Below are positions 61,457-64,000 of a DNA stretch of 64,000 nucleotides, one piece after another (position 1 is the first letter of the stretch; the number at the start of each line of letters is the position of its first letter). The stretch spans positions 53,527,673 through 53,591,672 of the forward strand of contig CM031857.1 of assembly GCA_018697195.1 (NCBI GenBank), read 5' to 3'. Source of the stretch: Certhia americana (taxonomy: Eukaryota; Chordata; Aves; Passeriformes; Certhiidae). A model generated the notes under the pieces. It had not been told where the DNA came from. It ran no database searches and was given only the letters and a program-made list of their open reading frames with translations. Made by a program: the position numbers and the translations under genes.

Positions 61457-61484
61457 ACACCAATATTTTAGCTATTGCTAAGCA

Positions 61485-61925
61485 GGGATTTCACAGCACT
61501 AAAACCTCCTCTGTTTCTCACTCTGCCCCTCCAGTGAGTACGATTAGGGTTGCATAAAAGCTTGTGAGGGGACATAGCCAGGTGGATGACCCAAACTAGC
61601 CAAAGAGACATTCCATACCACATACCACCTGTCTTGTTCAGGAATAAATGGGAGAGGAGGGGATTTAGGGAGATTAGCCATCTTTTGCTTGGGAATTGGC
61701 TGGGCATCAGTCTATCCATGGGAGGTGGTGAGTGATTGCCATTGCATCGCTTTGTTTTGTTGTCTTTTTCACTTCTGCTTTACTTACTAAACAATTTTTA
61801 TCTTTAGCCGTAAGTTTTCTTAGTTTTACTCTTCCTTTCCTCTTCCTCCATTCCATGGGGGCCTCAGGTGGGGGAAGAGAATGACTGGCAGGATGGTGCT
61901 CAGCTGCCCAAAGCTACCAGAGCCA
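61485..61925 (+). mobile_element. Degraded solo LTR of an avian endogenous retrovirus
   Basis: The segment follows, block by block, an LTR that is common in bird genomes: 'GGTGGATGACCCAAACTAGC', 'ATTCCATACCACATACC', a TATA-like ATAAA stretch near 61,644, 'GGCTGGGCATCAGTC' near 61,699, 'GTGGTGAGTGATTGCC' near 61,725, 'CTTACTAAACAATTTTTATC' (61,783-61,802), 'CCATTCCATGGGGGC' near 61,849 and a 'GGTGCTCAGCTGCCC' end near 61,896. It is heavily diverged. There is no internal gag-pol-env sequence, so it is a solo LTR. It is in the same orientation as SPRYD7, inside intron 2. Family name not assigned; ends approximate. Confidence 0.8.
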
Positions 61926-62074
61926 ACCTACAATACTTCTGATATTTCCAGGAGATATTTACTGATAGTACCAACGTGGCATTAGTTAAAAAACAAATTC
62001 TTTATGCTGTCCTGCTTCAGTCAGTCTTCAAAATAACATGTTTTTTTTCTTACTATGTTAATGTCACATTTTAG

Positions 62075-62241
62075 GGATTTGGGGTATTGGAGTTGCAACA
62101 CAGAAAGCAAACTTGAATCAAATTCCACTTGGTCGAGATGTTCACAGCCTGGTGATGAGAAATGATGGAGCTCTCTACTATAACAATGAGGAGAAAAATA
62201 GGCTACCAGCAAACAACCTTCCTCAGGAGGGCGATATTGTG
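62075..62241 (+). CDS. SPRYD7: SPRYD7 coding exon 3
   Basis: A 167-bp exon with acceptor TTTTAG and donor GTG|GTGAGT. It continues the SPRY domain: GIWGIGVATQKANLNQIPLG, then RDVHSLVMRNDGALYYNNEE, KNRLPANNLPQEGDIV, very close to human. It ends in phase 0. Confidence 0.97.
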
Positions 62242-63929
62242 GTGAGTTTCTCAAGGCTTTCTTAATCCCTCACCTGTTCCCAAATGTCTCCTATTTACAA
62301 CGCTGTGGTCAAACTGACTGTTTTAAGTCAAATTGTTCAAACTGAACAATTTGAACAACAAATTCCTGTTGTCTTTGAATGGATCAGCAGCCTGGATATG
62401 AGTGGACTTCATTCTTGGTATTGATAGGTTCCTAATGAGGGATGGACTTGACCAGAGTTTGAGAAATAGTTTCTAATGCTGCATTGCATATCTACCTGAC
62501 TGATAACTCCCATTACAAGGGAGTACATTGTTTGAGATGGGACCTGCTTGAACAAATAATGTGCTGGAATGCATTACATGGCTATGTACCATGCCTGGCT
62601 GAACTCAAGATCCCTTAGCTAACTGGTTAATGATTAGAAGGACTGAGGGAAGCAGAGATGCATCCTGGGTGATAATTTTATTTTTAGCCAAACTTTTGTA
62701 GTTTGTGAAGATATTAAGTGGGGAGGGTGGTAATGCTCCCTGGAAAAATGATTGAGAGAAAATTTTATTTTTTTGTACCTAACTGTTTCAGGTTTCTCAA
62801 AACATCCTTAAGTGACTCTGTTCAAAGGGGTTTGGTTTTTTTTAGTACTGATGCTTTCTTCATGTCCTCTTACGTATTTTCAAAAATACATGAGAGCAAT
62901 GCAATGCAATTGAGACCACTTATCACACCTACTTTTTCATGCTGGATAACTTGCCTCTCTATAGCCATGGTTAGAAATGTCATCTTTAGAAGCCACAATC
63001 AGCTAGTGGTGACATATCCACCCTTTACCCTCAGGTACAATACTGTTCTTTTAATTCCCTTCTGAAATTGTTTTTTGAAGGGTTGCAGTCTGTTTCAGGG
63101 TTTGGTGAACTAGTGTGGTCTGAACAGTTTCAACTAGTCACAAAAAAGATAACTGGTGTGTTACTACTAGCTCCCCCATTTCCATAAATATCAGGTTATT
63201 TTGTTCTGTCATGAGAACAGATTTTTGAAGTCCTGTCCTGCATGAGCCCACAAATTGTCACACTCAGACATACCAAAGCAGTGAGAAAACTCCTTTAGCT
63301 AACAGATAAGTTATTATCTTGTTAGTGTTTGCTTTCTGCTCTGTGATCAGCATACTTATAGCATTCTGTGTGAAACCATGGTCTGTTGCTGCCAGCAGAG
63401 TTAGTGAACTGAGAGAGGTTTCCATATGGAGGTATGGAAGGATGAACTTTGTTCATAGCATCATTATTTATTGAAGTTATTTCCTTGAGAAGATGCAAAC
63501 GAGAAGATTGCAAACCGATTCTGTAACTGATGGATTTTCTCTTTAACTAAAAACCAAACTAATGTTAAACCACTACATTCTCGTGCTTAAAATCGTTGAA
63601 CATGTTGTGTTTCTTTAATGAGGGGAAGTTTGGAAAGTTGTTCTGTAAACTCAGTAAGATGCAAAGTGTTTTGTGCAGTACTGTGCTGCATCCCAGTTGT
63701 AAGGGTATTAAGGAATCCTGAGTATTTGGAAATACTGATGTTACTGGTAATTTATTAACTTCTAGTCCTTGGCAGGAATTTGTCAAGTAAGACTTTCTGG
63801 GATGCTGTGGTTTGCATAATGGTGTTAAAATCTGCCTGTGACTAAGAAAACTAAGTAGCAGTCTTAAGCACACAAACTTTCTGATGCTTTTTTTTGTTGT
63901 TGTTGTTGTTAATTTTCTGTACTTTGTAG
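62242..63929 (+). other. SPRYD7 intron 3
   Basis: A 1,688-bp phase-0 intron with GTGAGT donor and TTTGTAG acceptor. A perfect 12-bp hairpin lies at 62,328-62,354. A GTT repeat precedes the acceptor near 63,896-63,910. No gene is recognised. Confidence 0.93.
62328..62354. repeat. Perfect 12-bp hairpin with 3-nt loop
   Basis: Arms TCAAATTGTTCA (62,328-62,339) and TGAACAATTTGA (62,343-62,354) are exact reverse complements around AAC. It is 87 nt after the exon 3 donor of SPRYD7. Confidence 0.92.
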
Positions 63930-64000
63930 GGCATTACATATGACCATGTAGAATTAAATGTATATTTAAATGGCAAGAACATGCATTGTCCAGCTTCAGG
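63930..64000 (+). CDS. SPRYD7: SPRYD7 coding exon 4, cut by the window edge
   Basis: After acceptor TTTGTAG the frame continues GITYDHVELNVYLNGKNMHC and PAS, then two bases of the next codon at the window edge. This matches the human SPRY domain up to about residue 153 of 196. The last roughly 43 residues and the 3' UTR lie to the right of the window. Whether the exon ends at or beyond the edge cannot be seen. Confidence 0.96.

Larger units (their letters stand above)
59124..62074 (+). other. SPRYD7 intron 2
   Basis: A 2,951-bp phase-1 intron. It contains a 17-bp tandem duplication at 61,423-61,456 and a solo LTR at about 61,485-61,925 that ends about 150 bp before exon 3. No other gene is recognised. 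Confidence 0.93.

Overview
This window is nuclear DNA from a vertebrate, most likely a bird. It holds interrupted genes with canonical GT/AG introns, CpG-rich promoters, many truncated CR1-type LINE copies with the avian 3' end (an ATTCTGTG-like octamer), an LTR whose sequence I recognise from bird genomes, and frequent short GGTTTG/CAAAAC-type tracts common in songbirds. Passerine origin is an inference. The genes match the segment of human 13q14 that is deleted in chronic lymphocytic leukaemia.

Layout. Positions 1-18,867 are AT-rich with long T tracts and no recognisable protein gene. By synteny they lie in the DLEU2 (LEU2) long-noncoding-RNA locus on the + strand. The miR-15a / miR-16-1 pair is at 18,868-19,091 (+). 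A well-formed exon candidate at 19,685-19,779 (+) sits about 0.6 kb downstream and could be the DLEU2 exon that follows the microRNA intron. Positions 20-39 kb are intronic or intergenic, with several CR1 fragments including a head-to-head inverted pair near 29.25 kb.

On the - strand, KCNRG is at 41,864-39,282. Its second coding exon is too short to stand out as an ORF; I found it by reading the reverse strand. TRIM13 has one main coding exon at 44,697-43,468. Its first exon lies in a CpG island near 49.5 kb and ends exactly in an ATG that splices in frame to the main exon. SPRYD7 starts in a second CpG island at 57.6 kb on the + strand. It runs off the right edge; four coding exons are visible, about 153 residues. 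A degraded solo LTR lies just upstream of its exon 3.

How the parts relate. TRIM13 and SPRYD7 are divergent, with coding starts about 8 kb apart. KCNRG follows TRIM13 on the same strand. The microRNAs are on the opposite strand, as in human, where DLEU2 is antisense to TRIM13/KCNRG. In mammals miR-15a/16-1 act as tumour suppressors, TRIM13 is an ER-anchored ubiquitin ligase, KCNRG is a soluble T1-domain regulator of Kv channels, and SPRYD7 is a small SPRY-domain protein of poorly known function. I see no radically new system. The best leads are the DLEU2-like exon(s), the split start codon arrangement of TRIM13, the short KCNRG tail, the inverted CR1 pair and several perfect hairpins.
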